A DNA stretch of 64,000 bases from RGIG995 sp045603745. Its GTDB lineage: Bacteria > Bacillota > Clostridia > Oscillospirales > UBA644. The notes below the pieces were generated by a model. The model was not told the origin of the DNA. It saw only the letters and a program-made list of their open reading frames with translations, and ran no database searches. The position numbers and the translations under genes were made by a program. Positions 26,390-35,921 of this stretch are shown piece after piece (position 1 is the first letter of the stretch; every line of letters begins with the position of its first letter). The DNA is taken from positions 1 through 64,000 of the forward strand of contig JAZUMQ010000052.1 in NCBI GenBank assembly GCA_045603745.1. The letters are read 5' to 3'.

Positions 26390-27465
26390 TTCCAAAAATT
26401 GATGATATTACCGGAATCCCAACATTTATTACATCGGATTTTGATGAACCAGTTTTATATACGCCTGCGAGAACAGAGTTTTCGCGGCCTTGTTCGTCTT
26501 TGAAGATTGTTACTGCTTTTACGGATTGTGACCGTATATCTACTCATATGATCAAACTTGCGGAAGGCATGAAAAACAGCCGTCTGATTAAAGGCCTTTC
26601 GGTTGAAATCATACTTGGTATGACCAAGTCCAGCCTTTCTCAAAAGAAGCACGAAGATATCTGTCGTATGATTCGATTTCTTAATTCGTCCAAAGGAATG
26701 CCCAAAATTTCGTGCAGATATATTTGCCAAGGTCCGGAAGTGCATTCGAAAGTGTATATTTGGATATATCCGGATGAGCATGTAGGCGACATGCCTTATA
26801 TCGCTTTCTGTGGTTCTTTGAATTATACCATGAATGCTTTTTACAAGCGCAGAGAGTCTGTTAGCATGTGTAACTCTCTTGAGGCGTATTGGTACTATAA
26901 GAATCTTCTGCCCGATACAATTGATTGTTTTGATCCTTCAGTTTCTGAAAAATTGAAGAATGTTATCAACAACACCGCAGAAAATTTTGTTGAGCCGGAT
27001 AACTCTGAAAAAGACTATCTTGTTTACGATAAGGAAACGCCCATCGATACGCTCAATGTTTCTCTTTTGAGAGCAGATGGCAGTGATACGGGATATGGCT
27101 CTGGTATCAACTGGGGCATCCGTAAAAACGGAACAAAGCGTGATCAGAATCAAGCCTATATTCCGTATAATCACAAAGATAAAAAGGTAGGCTTTTTTCC
27201 GGATAGAGAAAATCCCGATGATGAAAACTGCCCGATGTTTAAGGTCATCACCAAAGATTTTGGATCTTTCCATATGCGAATGGCACAGCAAGGAAACAAA
27301 GCCTTACACAGTGTAGAAAGTAACGCAATTTTGGGTGAATGGATTCGCAAAAGAATCGGGGCTCCTGCAGGTGGCTATGTTACCAAACAAATGTTGGAGC
27401 TCTATGGAAAGACTTATGTTACTTTCAGAAAGTATGAGGACGGTACGTATCTTTTGGATTTTTAA
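26386..27465 (+). CDS. NgoFVII-like restriction endonuclease, PLD-type nuclease fold
   Basis: 359 residues. The N-terminal half has the phospholipase-D nuclease motif: HSKVYIWIYP with His and Lys of HxK (about 120-122), then FCGSLNYTMNAF carrying the GSxN element (about 145). This is the arrangement of the NgoFVII family of type II enzymes, which dimerise to build one active site and need no metal. The C-terminal half (about 230-359) is probably the DNA-recognition domain. Translation is coupled to the upstream methyltransferase by a 4-bp overlap, and a second cytosine methyltransferase follows, supporting a restriction role. Confidence 0.75.
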   Translation: MIPKIDDITGIPTFITSDFDEPVLYTPARTEFSRPCSSLKIVTAFTDCDRISTHMIKLAEGMKNSRLIKGLSVEIILGMTKSSLSQKKHEDICRMIRFLNSSKGMPKISCRYICQGPEVHSKVYIWIYPDEHVGDMPYIAFCGSLNYTMNAFYKRRESVSMCNSLEAYWYYKNLLPDTIDCFDPSVSEKLKNVINNTAENFVEPDNSEKDYLVYDKETPIDTLNVSLLRADGSDTGYGSGINWGIRKNGTKRDQNQAYIPYNHKDKKVGFFPDRENPDDENCPMFKVITKDFGSFHMRMAQQGNKALHSVESNAILGEWIRKRIGAPAGGYVTKQMLELYGKTYVTFRKYEDGTYLLDF

Positions 27466-27486
27466 TCGTTGAGTTGGAGAAAAATT

Positions 27487-28437
27487 ATGCCGAGTGTATG
27501 TAGTCTGTTTAGCGGAATAGGTGGAATTGACCTTGGCTTTATGCAAGCCGGGTTTGACATCGTATGGGCTAATGAAAAAGATGCCGCCGCTTGCAGAACC
27601 TATCGGCATAATTTAAAAGACTCTCCACTGGTAGAGGGTGATATTCATCAAATTCCGATTGAAAGTATCCCCAATGGGTTTGATGTTTTAACAGCGGGTT
27701 TTCCTTGCCAGCCGTTTTCCATCGCCGGCTTACAAAAAGGTTTCAAAGATAGAGATGGGAACCACTTTTTTCGAATAGCACAGATTGTTGATATTAAACG
27801 TCCACCGATTGTATTTCTTGAAAATGTTCCTAATTTAATGGAACACGACAACGGAAAGACATTCCTCGTAATTTTTAACGAACTAGCACAACTGGGATAT
27901 TCGATATATTACCGAGTTCTTGCATCCAACGAATATGGAAACCTTCCGCAAATTAGAAAACGCATTTATATTGTTGCGATTCGTGAAGATATGGACAATC
28001 GTCTATACCAATATCCAGAGCCGATAGAACTCACTTTGAAATCCAGCGACATTATCAATCGCTCCGTAAAGCAACATGACATTTACTACTATACAGAAGG
28101 AAAAATGTATGATCGATTAGTTGCACACATGAAGGATCGCAAAGCAATTTACAGAATAACTGACACAGAAGTGCGCTGGACGAAGAATCAAATGTGTCCA
28201 ACCCTTACTGCAAATATGGGAACACACAAAGATAGAGTTCATGTCGTATGGGACGACTACGGAATACGAAAGATGACGTTGAGAGAAGGTCTGGACTTTC
28301 AAGGCTTTCCGAAAGAATTTTATTTTCCAAATACAATAACCATTGATGATGCGTATAAGCAAATCGGAAATACAGTTTCGGTGCCCGTAATCTCAAGACT
28401 CGCTACCAAAATCAAAGAAGTGCTTATGGGGGAATAG
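27487..28437 (+). CDS. C5-cytosine DNA methyltransferase (second of two)
   Basis: 316 residues from the ATG at 27487 with GGAG 8 bases upstream. A textbook enzyme of the family: motif I SLFSGIGGIDLGF, motif IV TAGFPCQPFSIAG with the catalytic Cys, motif VI FLENVPNL, motif VIII QIRKRIYIVAI, motif IX TLTANMG, motif X YKQIGNTVSVPV. It differs from the first methyltransferase throughout, so it is not a recent duplicate. Two C5 methyltransferases with one operon are typical where the recognition site is asymmetric and each strand needs its own enzyme. Confidence 0.92.
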   Translation: MPSVCSLFSGIGGIDLGFMQAGFDIVWANEKDAAACRTYRHNLKDSPLVEGDIHQIPIESIPNGFDVLTAGFPCQPFSIAGLQKGFKDRDGNHFFRIAQIVDIKRPPIVFLENVPNLMEHDNGKTFLVIFNELAQLGYSIYYRVLASNEYGNLPQIRKRIYIVAIREDMDNRLYQYPEPIELTLKSSDIINRSVKQHDIYYYTEGKMYDRLVAHMKDRKAIYRITDTEVRWTKNQMCPTLTANMGTHKDRVHVVWDDYGIRKMTLREGLDFQGFPKEFYFPNTITIDDAYKQIGNTVSVPVISRLATKIKEVLMGE

Positions 28438-28440
28438 AGT

Positions 28441-29076
28441 ATGTGGAATAGAAACATTACTGGTTTAGATGCGGAGGGTACTTTTAGAAGCCTTAACGGC
28501 GCCGCAGATGAAAATGTTTTTATAGGAAAAGCAAGCAAGGCAGGCTTCTTTTGCTTCTTCAAGGTGTGGCGCGATATGCCATATGATGCTGTGCTTGATT
28601 ACAAACATATTCTTTACCGTGTTGAGGTTAAAGGTTCTTCATCTGGTACATATAACCTCACTCGTGGAGGCAGATCCGGCGCACAGATTGACCGTCATGC
28701 AGAAAACAGAACCCGAAGAATTGAACGAGGAGATTGTGATTTTGTTGTTTGCGTTGATAGTAAGAACGGGGATTGTTTCATATTGCCGGTTGATATTTTG
28801 GATATAACAAATCGTCAAAATTTTGGAGCAAGGGCGCTCGAACCTTTTAAGGAAAAATGGCAGTTGTTTATTCATAACGATGCTACTCGCCTTACCGGAG
28901 CACAAACTCGTGATGGGCTTTTAGCATTATCGTTGACGGAGCTTCAATCTATTGCAACTCGCATTGGGGCAATTGTGCCTGCAGGAGATTTTCGACCCAA
29001 GGGCACAACAGGGCTCAGAATAAGCGATGAAAAAGAAAAAACAATACTTGCGATTTGGTACAAACTTTGTGAATAA
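28441..29076 (+). CDS. Putative PD-(D/E)XK nuclease of the restriction-modification operon
   Basis: 211 residues. Near residues 40-65 the order hydrophobic strand, PYDAVLDYKHILYRVEVKGSS gives the D...ExK signature of the PD-(D/E)XK fold, in the layout of the family that includes group I intron endonucleases of the PF11645 type (a strand with PYD, then an ExK strand). The C-terminal half is charged and without motif. It begins 3 bp after the second methyltransferase. It could be a second restriction subunit or a nicking partner; the cleavage role is inference from fold and position. Confidence 0.55.
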   Translation: MWNRNITGLDAEGTFRSLNGAADENVFIGKASKAGFFCFFKVWRDMPYDAVLDYKHILYRVEVKGSSSGTYNLTRGGRSGAQIDRHAENRTRRIERGDCDFVVCVDSKNGDCFILPVDILDITNRQNFGARALEPFKEKWQLFIHNDATRLTGAQTRDGLLALSLTELQSIATRIGAIVPAGDFRPKGTTGLRISDEKEKTILAIWYKLCE

Positions 29077-29091
29077 GAAAGGAATATAAAA

Positions 29092-29328
29092 ATGGCACAG
29101 ATAGACATCAAAACTATTGAAAGATTATCCAAAGAAAGAAATACAATACACGAAAAAGTGTATGCTACATATTCAACATTTGACAGCTATGGTGAACATT
29201 ATGTTCAGATCGACACCTATGGCCGTAGCGATAGAGAACAGCCAGGAAAAATTAGTCAGTCGATACAGTTGGATAAAGAAACGGCTTCCTACTTGGTTGA
29301 TCTACTTAAGAGAGAGTTTGATCTCTGA
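29092..29328 (+). CDS. Small conserved hypothetical protein closing the restriction-modification operon
   Basis: 78 residues behind AAAGGAAT, no membrane segment. The C-terminal part has the pattern of a small protein often seen in Bacillota mobile elements (YGRSDREQPGKISQSIQLDKETA, followed by YLVDLLKREF). I do not recognise a function. Spacing of 15 bp from the previous gene and a change in base composition just downstream suggest that it is the last gene of this operon. Confidence 0.6.
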   Translation: MAQIDIKTIERLSKERNTIHEKVYATYSTFDSYGEHYVQIDTYGRSDREQPGKISQSIQLDKETASYLVDLLKREFDL

Positions 29329-29423
29329 TATGACTGAGGTAGTCGCTGTTATGGTATCACTGAAAGAAATCAAATAAAAGACGCATTAAATAACTCTCTA
29401 TGATGAGAATTAAGGGGAATAAA

Positions 29424-30524
29424 ATGAAAAGTTTAAGTAATGAAATAGCAAAACTTTTTAATATTGCAACAATTGATAAAACTCAGAAAATTTGGTTCTT
29501 TAGAACCAATGGTGGTGCATATTATCATGATTATTGTATTAATAATTTCATTGGCTTAGGATGGGATAAAATTGATAAACAATTGATACTGTCAGACAGG
29601 TCTCCTGAGACAAAAAAAGAAATTATAGAGGATATCTATCCAGATGAGAAGCGTCCTGGATTGATATTGGGTCAAATGAATACTTTCTATAATAAAATGC
29701 ATTTAGGGGATTTGGTTTTGATTCCTTCTGAAGGAGGGAAAGAAGTATCCATTGGTGTATTAGGGGATTTTGTAGATGAAATCTATCACTTGGAGAATGA
29801 AACTGAATATCCTCAATGCGAATATATTCACAAAAGAAGAGTTGATTGGATTAAAAAGGTGGATTTATATCAAGATGTATATCTGTTTAGAGCATTACGC
29901 GGACAACAGACTATCTCTGATATAACGGATTGCGCAGGCTTGGTACTTAGGAACTTATATCCAGTGTATATTTCTAATAATTCTTTGCACTTGACATTGA
30001 AAAAAACGTCGGATGTAGATTATTCATTACATACGAATGTTTCACTGTGTTCATCTATTATTGCTATTTCTGAGGAGATTTCCCGGATATATAATGGAGA
30101 AAATTTTGAAGATTCGTTGAAAATCAAAACTGCTGTGGGTTCCCCTGGATTTATAGAGATAATTGCTGATTTAATACCCGAAGCCACAATTGCCATTGGT
30201 GTTATCTTCAATTATATTGTTGGTAAAATTAAATCTGATGGCTCTGCTAGCGGGCTCCTTGGGGTGTTTGGATCAGTCAATTCTCTTATAAATGACCGCA
30301 CAAATAGAAAAAAGATAGATGCTGAGACAGAAAGAATTAAAGCAGAAACAGAAAAAATCAAAGCAGAGACACAATTGCTGAAGCAACAATTGTCCGCACC
30401 GGATCTCAAAAAAAATGAAAGTTCGATTATGAACATACAAACAGAATGCAACAATATTGTCAAAGAATCTTTAGCGGCTGGAATTGTTTGTGAGCTTCAG
30501 TCGCCTGAAGATAAAGTTAGTTGA
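29424..30524 (+). CDS. Putative modified-DNA reader with membrane segment and coiled coil
   Basis: 366 residues from the ATG at 29424 (MKSLSNEI), with AGGGG 6 bases upstream. Residues 20-150 begin KIWFFRTNGGAYYHDYC and carry NFIGLGWDKID, a pattern like the PUA/EVE-type reader domains fused to modification-dependent nucleases. A hydrophobic stretch lies at about 245-270 (ADLIPEATIAIGVIFNYIVG), followed by heptads rich in IKAETEK (about 300-335). A reader joined to a membrane segment would suit an effector that acts on the membrane after sensing DNA; that is inference. It heads the AT-rich operon 29424-37247. Confidence 0.45.
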   Translation: MKSLSNEIAKLFNIATIDKTQKIWFFRTNGGAYYHDYCINNFIGLGWDKIDKQLILSDRSPETKKEIIEDIYPDEKRPGLILGQMNTFYNKMHLGDLVLIPSEGGKEVSIGVLGDFVDEIYHLENETEYPQCEYIHKRRVDWIKKVDLYQDVYLFRALRGQQTISDITDCAGLVLRNLYPVYISNNSLHLTLKKTSDVDYSLHTNVSLCSSIIAISEEISRIYNGENFEDSLKIKTAVGSPGFIEIIADLIPEATIAIGVIFNYIVGKIKSDGSASGLLGVFGSVNSLINDRTNRKKIDAETERIKAETEKIKAETQLLKQQLSAPDLKKNESSIMNIQTECNNIVKESLAAGIVCELQSPEDKVS

Positions 30525-30566
30525 CTTTTTGTTATTACATCATAAAATTTATGAGGAAGTCTAATT

Positions 30567-31175
30567 GTGTATAAGAACAAAGATACAGGAAAACTGATTG
30601 CTTTTGACGGTCCTAATGGTGCAGGAAAATCCACACTAATAAGGGCGGTACAAGCTAGGTTGTCAGAAATGAACATTAATGTGCACGTAACAAAAGAACC
30701 GAGTGATTCGAAAATTGGAACGTTTACACGTAATGTTGCAGAATTGTTTTCTGGCAATGCTTTGGCCTGTTTAGTGGCGGCAGATAGATATGCTCATGTC
30801 GAAAGAGAGATTTTGCCGCAATTAAAACAAGGAACAATTGTTATTACGGACCGATATGTTTTATCCTCACTAATATTACAACCTATGGATGGCGTTGATA
30901 TTGATTTTATAGAAAAAATAAATAACGAGATTGTTCTACCTGATCTGCAGATTGCAGTTTGGGCAAATGATGAAATTTTGCAAAAACGTCTATTAGAAAG
31001 AGACAATCTTACGCGATTTGAGAAAAATAATAGATCGTTTGAGGAATTGGAGAATATGGAAAAAGGAGTTCGTATTATCCAAGAATGGGCGGTGCCTGTT
31101 GTCAATGTTTTTAATGATAGTGATTTAGAAAAAAATGTTGCTCTTGTAGTAGAAAACATATTGTCTATAATATAG
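30567..31175 (+). CDS. Thymidylate-kinase-like P-loop nucleotide kinase
   Basis: 202 residues from a GTG at 30567 with GAGGAAG 7 bases upstream. Walker A is GPNGAGKST (about 12-20); KEPSDSKIG follows where dTMP kinases have the TREPGGT-type loop; TDRYVLSSL is the DRY motif; RDNLTRFE lies in the lid. It would transfer phosphate to dTMP or a related, perhaps modified, nucleotide. A housekeeping tmk is not expected in an island, so a dedicated function with its neighbours is likely: it lies 29 bp before a radical SAM gene, as nucleotide kinases do in some antiviral nucleotide pathways. Confidence 0.75.
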   Translation: MYKNKDTGKLIAFDGPNGAGKSTLIRAVQARLSEMNINVHVTKEPSDSKIGTFTRNVAELFSGNALACLVAADRYAHVEREILPQLKQGTIVITDRYVLSSLILQPMDGVDIDFIEKINNEIVLPDLQIAVWANDEILQKRLLERDNLTRFEKNNRSFEELENMEKGVRIIQEWAVPVVNVFNDSDLEKNVALVVENILSII

Positions 31176-31204
31176 GTTAAACATTACATTGGAAGGGAGA
31201 CGCT

Positions 31205-32533
31205 ATGAAAGAAGTTTTTTATTTAATTAATTCTCCGTTGTTTTTAGATAAAACAATTAATGAAGACTCTTTGCCGCCATTAGGGCAAGGCTATATTGCG
31301 ACCAGTTTGAAGAATAGTGGCATTGATGTTTCCTTAATTGATTGTGTTAAAGAAAAGATAACAGCCTTGGAAATAATAAATAAGATTAATAGTGATCGTC
31401 CCAAGTATGTCGGTATTAATATTTTCACACAAAACTACGAAATAGTGAAAAGCATTATCGAAAGCATAACAGTGCAATGTATACTATTTATAGGCGGACA
31501 AGCAACTAAGTTTCTTTATCAGGATATCATAAATTGGCGTACAAATAATGAATGTTTTGTTATTATTGGAGAGGGTGAATATATAATACCTACTATATGC
31601 ATGAAAACATGCAAACAGAAACCGATATTGTGCGAAAACAATATTACAGTTTATGTGGTTGATAAAGATTCGGGGTACTATCCTCGAGATATATCAGCCA
31701 TTAAGCTTGATAGGACATTTTTTAAAAACGAACTCATGGAGAATCATTATGGGGAACAGGAGGTTGCCATAATAACATCTAGGGGATGTATTTTTAATTG
31801 TGCTTTTTGCGGTGGCGCAAGGAGTCTAAACGCTGAAATAGAACCTAGGATAAGAGGACAGCAAAGTATAGAAAATGAAATATCTGACTTGTTAGCATTA
31901 TATCCCAAGTTACAGAGCGTGCGAGTTCTTGACGATTTGTTTTTGCGTTCCAAAAATAGTATTCAAATTGCCATTAACGTTTTCTCTAAATATCCAAGAA
32001 TAACATGGCGTGGAATGGCACATGTTCTATCCATAAAAAACGCTATTGATTATTTAAATGATCTTAAAAAAAGCGGATGCAAAGAATTATTTATTGGCAT
32101 AGAATCTGGATCCCCAAGAATCAGAAATAAAATAAACAAACAGGGTTCGTGTGAAGATGTACTGTTTGTAGCCAAAAAAATATTGGAAGCAGGTATAGAT
32201 TTAAAAGGATATTTTATATTGGGTTTTCCTGACGAGGATGAGAGCGATTTTCGTCTTACATTGAATCTAGCACTAGCCATAAAGGGTCTCGCAGACCAAG
32301 CCAATGCTACATTCAGAACTAGTGTATTTCAATTTAGACCTTATCATGGAACAAAACTATATAATGAATTGATAGAAAATGGCGTTGAGGTTAACGAGTG
32401 TAAACCCAATGACGATATTACTTCAATGATAGGTCGAGGTTCATTTAATTTTTCTTCAGGGAACTATAGCTTAGAAAATAACGAAGTGTTAAATCGTTAT
32501 ATTGATGCCACGCAAAGGTTGAAAGAAATATGA
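31205..32533 (+). CDS. Radical SAM enzyme with N-terminal cobalamin-binding-like domain
   Basis: 442 residues. The N-terminal 130 residues begin PPLGQGYIATSLKNSG and contain YVGINIFTQNYE, matching the B12-binding fold of BchE-type enzymes, but the cobalamin DxHxxG motif is not evident. The radical SAM cluster motif is SRGCIFNCAFCGGA (CxxxCxxC, about 196-208), followed by ELFIGIESGS. The C-terminal part (about 340-440) is variable. It uses SAM and an iron-sulfur cluster for radical chemistry, methylation or rearrangement of an unreactive carbon. It is not a viperin: those lack the N-terminal domain and have another cluster motif. Its stop overlaps the next start by 4 bp. Confidence 0.8.
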   Translation: MKEVFYLINSPLFLDKTINEDSLPPLGQGYIATSLKNSGIDVSLIDCVKEKITALEIINKINSDRPKYVGINIFTQNYEIVKSIIESITVQCILFIGGQATKFLYQDIINWRTNNECFVIIGEGEYIIPTICMKTCKQKPILCENNITVYVVDKDSGYYPRDISAIKLDRTFFKNELMENHYGEQEVAIITSRGCIFNCAFCGGARSLNAEIEPRIRGQQSIENEISDLLALYPKLQSVRVLDDLFLRSKNSIQIAINVFSKYPRITWRGMAHVLSIKNAIDYLNDLKKSGCKELFIGIESGSPRIRNKINKQGSCEDVLFVAKKILEAGIDLKGYFILGFPDEDESDFRLTLNLALAIKGLADQANATFRTSVFQFRPYHGTKLYNELIENGVEVNECKPNDDITSMIGRGSFNFSSGNYSLENNEVLNRYIDATQRLKEI

Positions 32534-33090
32534 AAACTTTAGAGAAAATAAGATATTGTGAAAAATGCAAACTCTGTTGCAATCAAAGACCTCTTATGGA
32601 TCGGTGTTCAGAGTGTCAAGTTTTGTGGGTAGGATTATCGGCAAAAAAAGCAATGTATGATGATGAGATACCCCTGTCAATTAAAACGAATAGTGGGGCA
32701 GTAATACACGAAGTGGAAATGTTGTTAGAAGATGTTAAGTGTTACAAAACTAACTTAGTGAAATGCCTTCCGTTGGATGAAAAAAGTAAACTCAGATATC
32801 CAAACCAGAAAGAGATAGATGCGTGTTTTGTTAACTTAGAGGAAGAAATAGCAGAATTATCTCCTAAGATAGTTTTCCTTTTGGGGGAAAAAGTTTATTC
32901 ATCGGTTGGACGACATTTAAATATTGTTTTTGATAAGCTAGATGGCTTCAATTATAACTATGTGCAGCACGGAAATGTTTGTTATGTTCCCATTCAGCAT
33001 CCATCATACATCTATGTGTATAAGAGAAAGCACATGAGTGAGTATATCGATGGAATAAAAAAAATAGCCGATCTTCTGCTTAGCGATTAA
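32530..33090 (+). CDS. Uracil-DNA-glycosylase-superfamily protein (family 4-like)
   Basis: 186 residues. N-terminal Cys motifs (YCEKCKLCCNQ, RCSECQ) suggest the iron-sulfur cluster of family 4 enzymes. VLWVGLSAKKAMYDD stands where motif A (GExPG) is expected but is changed; CYKTNLVKCLPLD matches the NxxKCxP segment; a QHPSYIYVY segment with HPS is the third motif. The altered motif A means it may bind or process a base other than uracil, or be a catalytically changed member. Translationally coupled to the radical SAM gene. Confidence 0.68.
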   Translation: MKTLEKIRYCEKCKLCCNQRPLMDRCSECQVLWVGLSAKKAMYDDEIPLSIKTNSGAVIHEVEMLLEDVKCYKTNLVKCLPLDEKSKLRYPNQKEIDACFVNLEEEIAELSPKIVFLLGEKVYSSVGRHLNIVFDKLDGFNYNYVQHGNVCYVPIQHPSYIYVYKRKHMSEYIDGIKKIADLLLSD

Positions 33091-33115
33091 TAAATAATAT
33101 TTTGGGAGAGTACAT

Positions 33116-35917
33116 ATGAAAGAAAAGTGGACTGACAATCAGCAAAAGGCAATAGATACAATAGAAAAGAACATGCAAATTGTGGCATGTGCTGGATCTG
33201 GAAAAACAACCACAATGGTTGCGCATATTTTAAAATTGCTTGACCAGGAAGATGTGTCTCCTGAAAATATAGTAGCTATTACATACACAGAGAAAGCAGC
33301 GGCATCCCTTAAACATAAAGTCTATGAGGAATACGAAAAGAAAAATGGAAATCTCGAAGGGTTAGCCAACATGTTCATTGGGACTATCCATGGATTTTGT
33401 TTAAACATGTTACAGAGTGCTACTGAGGAGTATAAATCCTTTGAGACCCTTAATGAAGTGCAAACAAGACTTTTTATAAAGAAGACACGCCGTACTAATG
33501 GTATAATGGATGTATATTATCATCCAGCTAACAAGAAAGCACCGTATAAAATGATTACTGAGTTAAGCAGTGCCGAAAGGTGGTCTGAAGTTATAGGAGC
33601 TTATAAAACGTTTCTTGATATTGGTAGGGAATACGGTATTGAAAAGCTTCCTATAAACCAACAATCTCACATATCGCAATATGAGCAAACATTAGCAGAT
33701 AATAGCTTTTTTGATTTTACATCTATTATTACAACCACTCTTCGAAAATTACAAGAAGGATGCTTTGATGATAATGTAGTTTCAAATGTAAAATATTTAA
33801 TCGTTGATGAATATCAAGATGTAAATATTGCTCAGGAAAAAATTATTAGGTATTTTGCAGATAGGAATACATACATTTGTGTTGTTGGAGATGATGATCA
33901 AACTATCTATCAATGGCGTGGTAGCAATTTAACATTTATAAAAGACTTTGCTTCCCGATACAACGATGTGGAAAAGATAGATCTTGATACTAATTTTAGA
34001 AGTAGCGAGGGAATTACAGAAATATCCAAGCAAGTTATTAATCACAATAAAAACCGCATTGATAAAAATATGAAAAGTAATAATTCTCAGGTATATGAGT
34101 CTGGTGATATTATTACATATGAATTTGATGATAAAGACTCAGAAATTCAATTTATTGTCAATAAGATTCAGCAACTTGTAGGTACAACATATTCAAGAAA
34201 GGGTCATGCGTTTGGGCTCGACTATGATGATATGGTGATACTTGTAAGTTCAGTAAAAAAAGTGCCTGAATTAATAGATGCGTTAGAAAAAAATAATATC
34301 GATTTTATTGTGGAAGGAACAAAAAATCTATTCGATTCAAATGAGGTAAAGGTTCTATGTGATACTTTTGCACTTCTATTTGATGTGGTTGATGAGAATC
34401 GGAATTCTGTTGCCATATCTAAGGTAAATGTTACCGAGATACCTATGGATTTGATTTCTCGTTGGAGAAACTATTCTCCATTGTCCGATGAAGAAGTTAA
34501 ACGATGTGTTGCGAATTTCTTGATGTATCCCTTTACTACGGATGAGTATGAGTTTACAATTCAGGGAACAATAAAAAAACTTTTTCGTGAACTTAGGCTG
34601 TTTACTGTTGATGATGAGAAGGTTCTGTACAACTGGGGAAAGTTTACGGAAATGGTAAATGATTTTGAAAAAATCAACTTAAAAATGGCGACAATGTATC
34701 GATTGATGGCGTTCAAATCTTTCTTGATTTACGATGCTCCTAATTTGTATCCGGAGGGTTGGCTGTCTCCTGGTTTTAAAGCCATTAAATGCTTGCGAAT
34801 AATGACGTACCATCAATCAAAGGGATTGGAGTATCCCGTTGTGTTTATGCCATTTTTGACGAAATATTCGATTTTTCCACAGAAAAATCCGGGAGGAACT
34901 AATGCATGGGGCATATTTAATGACGATACAATCAGGCAACAATATGCAGATGATGACGAAAGCGTTAGACGAGTATTTTATGTTGGTATGACAAGAAGTG
35001 AAAAGTATTTGTTTTTAACTCGTTCAGATAATGTTTCTGATACAGGAAAAACCCAATATAAGATTCCCGCATTTCCATTCGTTGAGGCAAAGCACTCTCC
35101 ATATAAAGAAACAAGGCTGTTTTGGGATAAGGAATATGAAAAGACTGACGAAAAGAAGTTTTCCGTTGATGAAATAATCACATTGAATTTTTCATTACTC
35201 AAAGATCTTTTTGATTGTCCTTATAAATTTAAGATGACTAATGTGTTCGGGTTTTGTTCGCCGTTAAATATTCGAATGGGATATGGACGTTCAATCCATA
35301 ACATGTTGGATTATATTCATCGCAATTACGAAAAAATTGACTACAATGATCCGAAGATAATAGAGCGCATTGTAAAAAAATATTTGCACTTACCATATGG
35401 CTCTCCCAAACTTTATGAAGCGATGACTGAGAAAGCAACAAGAAATTTGAAGGCATACATTGATAATAATAGTACCAAATTCAAATATATTAAGTTTTCA
35501 GAAAAAAGCATCGACTTTAACATAGATGAATACATGTTCATTAATGGTAGAATTGACCTGGTTAGAGACGAATTGAATCACACTATAACATTGGTTGATT
35601 TTAAGTCAAGTAGCGAGGTGCTTTCGAGGGATCAGATAAAAAATCAGCTTATGGTCTATGTTTTGGGATATGAAAGTCTCACGGGAGAGAAAGTAGACTA
35701 TATTGAATCCTATGATTTTAATAACAGTAATCCTATTACCATAGAGTTGGTAGATGGAGATAGGAAAAAATTTATTGAGAAGTTGGAAGAATGCGAAAAA
35801 AACATAAAGAAGAGTAATTACCCCAAAGCTACAGAATTAGATGTTACTAAAACCGAAGCTTTTTGCAAAGAGTTGAAGTGTGATTACTATTATGATTGTC
35901 ATCCAATAGAAAGGTGA
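33116..35917 (+). CDS. UvrD/Rep-type superfamily 1 helicase with C-terminal Cas4/AddB-like nuclease
   Basis: 933 residues. Helicase motifs: WTDNQQKAID (Q motif), ACAGSGKTTT (Walker A), VDEYQDVN (II), GDDDQTIYQWRGS (III), DTNFRSSEGI (IV), TYHQSKGLEYPVVF (V), VGMTRSEKYLF (VI). The last 230 residues hold a PD-(D/E)XK nuclease: GRIDLVRDE and LVDFKSSSE carry the acidic and Lys residues, and one Cys in FDCPYKFK plus three in CKELKCDYYYDC form an iron-sulfur site as in AddB and Cas4. It would unwind and degrade DNA. As it is in an operon with modification enzymes, it may attack unmodified or wrongly modified DNA. Confidence 0.88.
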   Translation: MKEKWTDNQQKAIDTIEKNMQIVACAGSGKTTTMVAHILKLLDQEDVSPENIVAITYTEKAAASLKHKVYEEYEKKNGNLEGLANMFIGTIHGFCLNMLQSATEEYKSFETLNEVQTRLFIKKTRRTNGIMDVYYHPANKKAPYKMITELSSAERWSEVIGAYKTFLDIGREYGIEKLPINQQSHISQYEQTLADNSFFDFTSIITTTLRKLQEGCFDDNVVSNVKYLIVDEYQDVNIAQEKIIRYFADRNTYICVVGDDDQTIYQWRGSNLTFIKDFASRYNDVEKIDLDTNFRSSEGITEISKQVINHNKNRIDKNMKSNNSQVYESGDIITYEFDDKDSEIQFIVNKIQQLVGTTYSRKGHAFGLDYDDMVILVSSVKKVPELIDALEKNNIDFIVEGTKNLFDSNEVKVLCDTFALLFDVVDENRNSVAISKVNVTEIPMDLISRWRNYSPLSDEEVKRCVANFLMYPFTTDEYEFTIQGTIKKLFRELRLFTVDDEKVLYNWGKFTEMVNDFEKINLKMATMYRLMAFKSFLIYDAPNLYPEGWLSPGFKAIKCLRIMTYHQSKGLEYPVVFMPFLTKYSIFPQKNPGGTNAWGIFNDDTIRQQYADDDESVRRVFYVGMTRSEKYLFLTRSDNVSDTGKTQYKIPAFPFVEAKHSPYKETRLFWDKEYEKTDEKKFSVDEIITLNFSLLKDLFDCPYKFKMTNVFGFCSPLNIRMGYGRSIHNMLDYIHRNYEKIDYNDPKIIERIVKKYLHLPYGSPKLYEAMTEKATRNLKAYIDNNSTKFKYIKFSEKSIDFNIDEYMFINGRIDLVRDELNHTITLVDFKSSSEVLSRDQIKNQLMVYVLGYESLTGEKVDYIESYDFNNSNPITIELVDGDRKKFIEKLEECEKNIKKSNYPKATELDVTKTEAFCKELKCDYYYDCHPIER

Positions 35918-35921
35918 TCGG

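Noticed and set aside
31205..32533. Viperin (antiviral radical SAM) because of the neighbouring nucleotide kinase
   Set aside because: The protein has a cobalamin-type N-terminal domain and a CIFNCAFC cluster motif. Viperins are shorter and have a different cluster motif, so the name is not justified.
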